Shown piece by piece: positions 5,232 to 5,233 of a stretch of 5,233 bases of DNA (the stretch's first letter is position 1; every line of letters starts with the position of its first letter). A program made the position numbers and the translations under genes. Location of the stretch: assembly GCA_947258625.1 (NCBI GenBank), contig CAMYJN010000222.1, positions 1-5,233 of the forward strand, read 5' to 3'. This DNA comes from an uncultured Polyangiaceae bacterium (GTDB lineage Bacteria > Myxococcota_A > Polyangia > Polyangiales > Houyiibacteriaceae). The notes beneath the pieces are model-generated. The model worked only from the letters and a program-made list of their open reading frames with translations. It was not told the origin of the DNA and did no database searches.

Positions 5232-5233
5232 GT

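Overview
The window looks like chromosomal DNA from a GC-rich bacterium, most likely of the Myxococcota. The lineage call rests on the C-terminus of the one large gene, which ends in a Gly-rich linker, a Cys-Gly-Cys, a short hydrophobic helix and an Arg cluster, the layout of a MYXO-CTERM surface-anchoring signal. This is inference from one signal; no rRNA or tRNA is present to confirm it.

Layout. Bases 1-610 hold no intact gene. They contain a C-terminal coding remnant of unknown family on the minus strand (70-249), a strong nested hairpin (221-270), a pair of 10-bp direct repeats (292-301 and 342-351), and the N-terminal stump of a DUF2779-type (RecB/Cas4-like nuclease fold) protein on the minus strand (recognisable at 502-609). 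A gap of about 90 bases separates that stump from the divergent main gene. Bases 699-4094 (+) encode a secreted protein of 1131 residues: signal peptide, eight tandem domains of about 130 residues (DUF11/DUF7933-like beta-sandwich type), acidic Gly-rich linker and MYXO-CTERM tail. Each domain has exactly two cysteines. Six bases after its stop a small lipoprotein-like reading frame begins (4101) that appears broken by a frameshift in a G run. It converges tail to tail, sharing a CTAG, with a decayed minus-strand membrane gene of DUF4239-like type (4326-4942) that has lost roughly its third quarter. At the right edge the 3' end of another minus-strand gene enters (5046-5231) and is followed by a hairpin (5008-5040).

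Working together: the only clearly functional product is the repeat protein, which should be exported by Sec and displayed on the cell surface through the MYXO-CTERM/myxosortase route. Its neighbours on both sides look like decaying genes, so the window reads as an intact surface-protein gene within an eroding accessory region. No CRISPR array, complete insertion sequence, tRNA or known defence system was seen.
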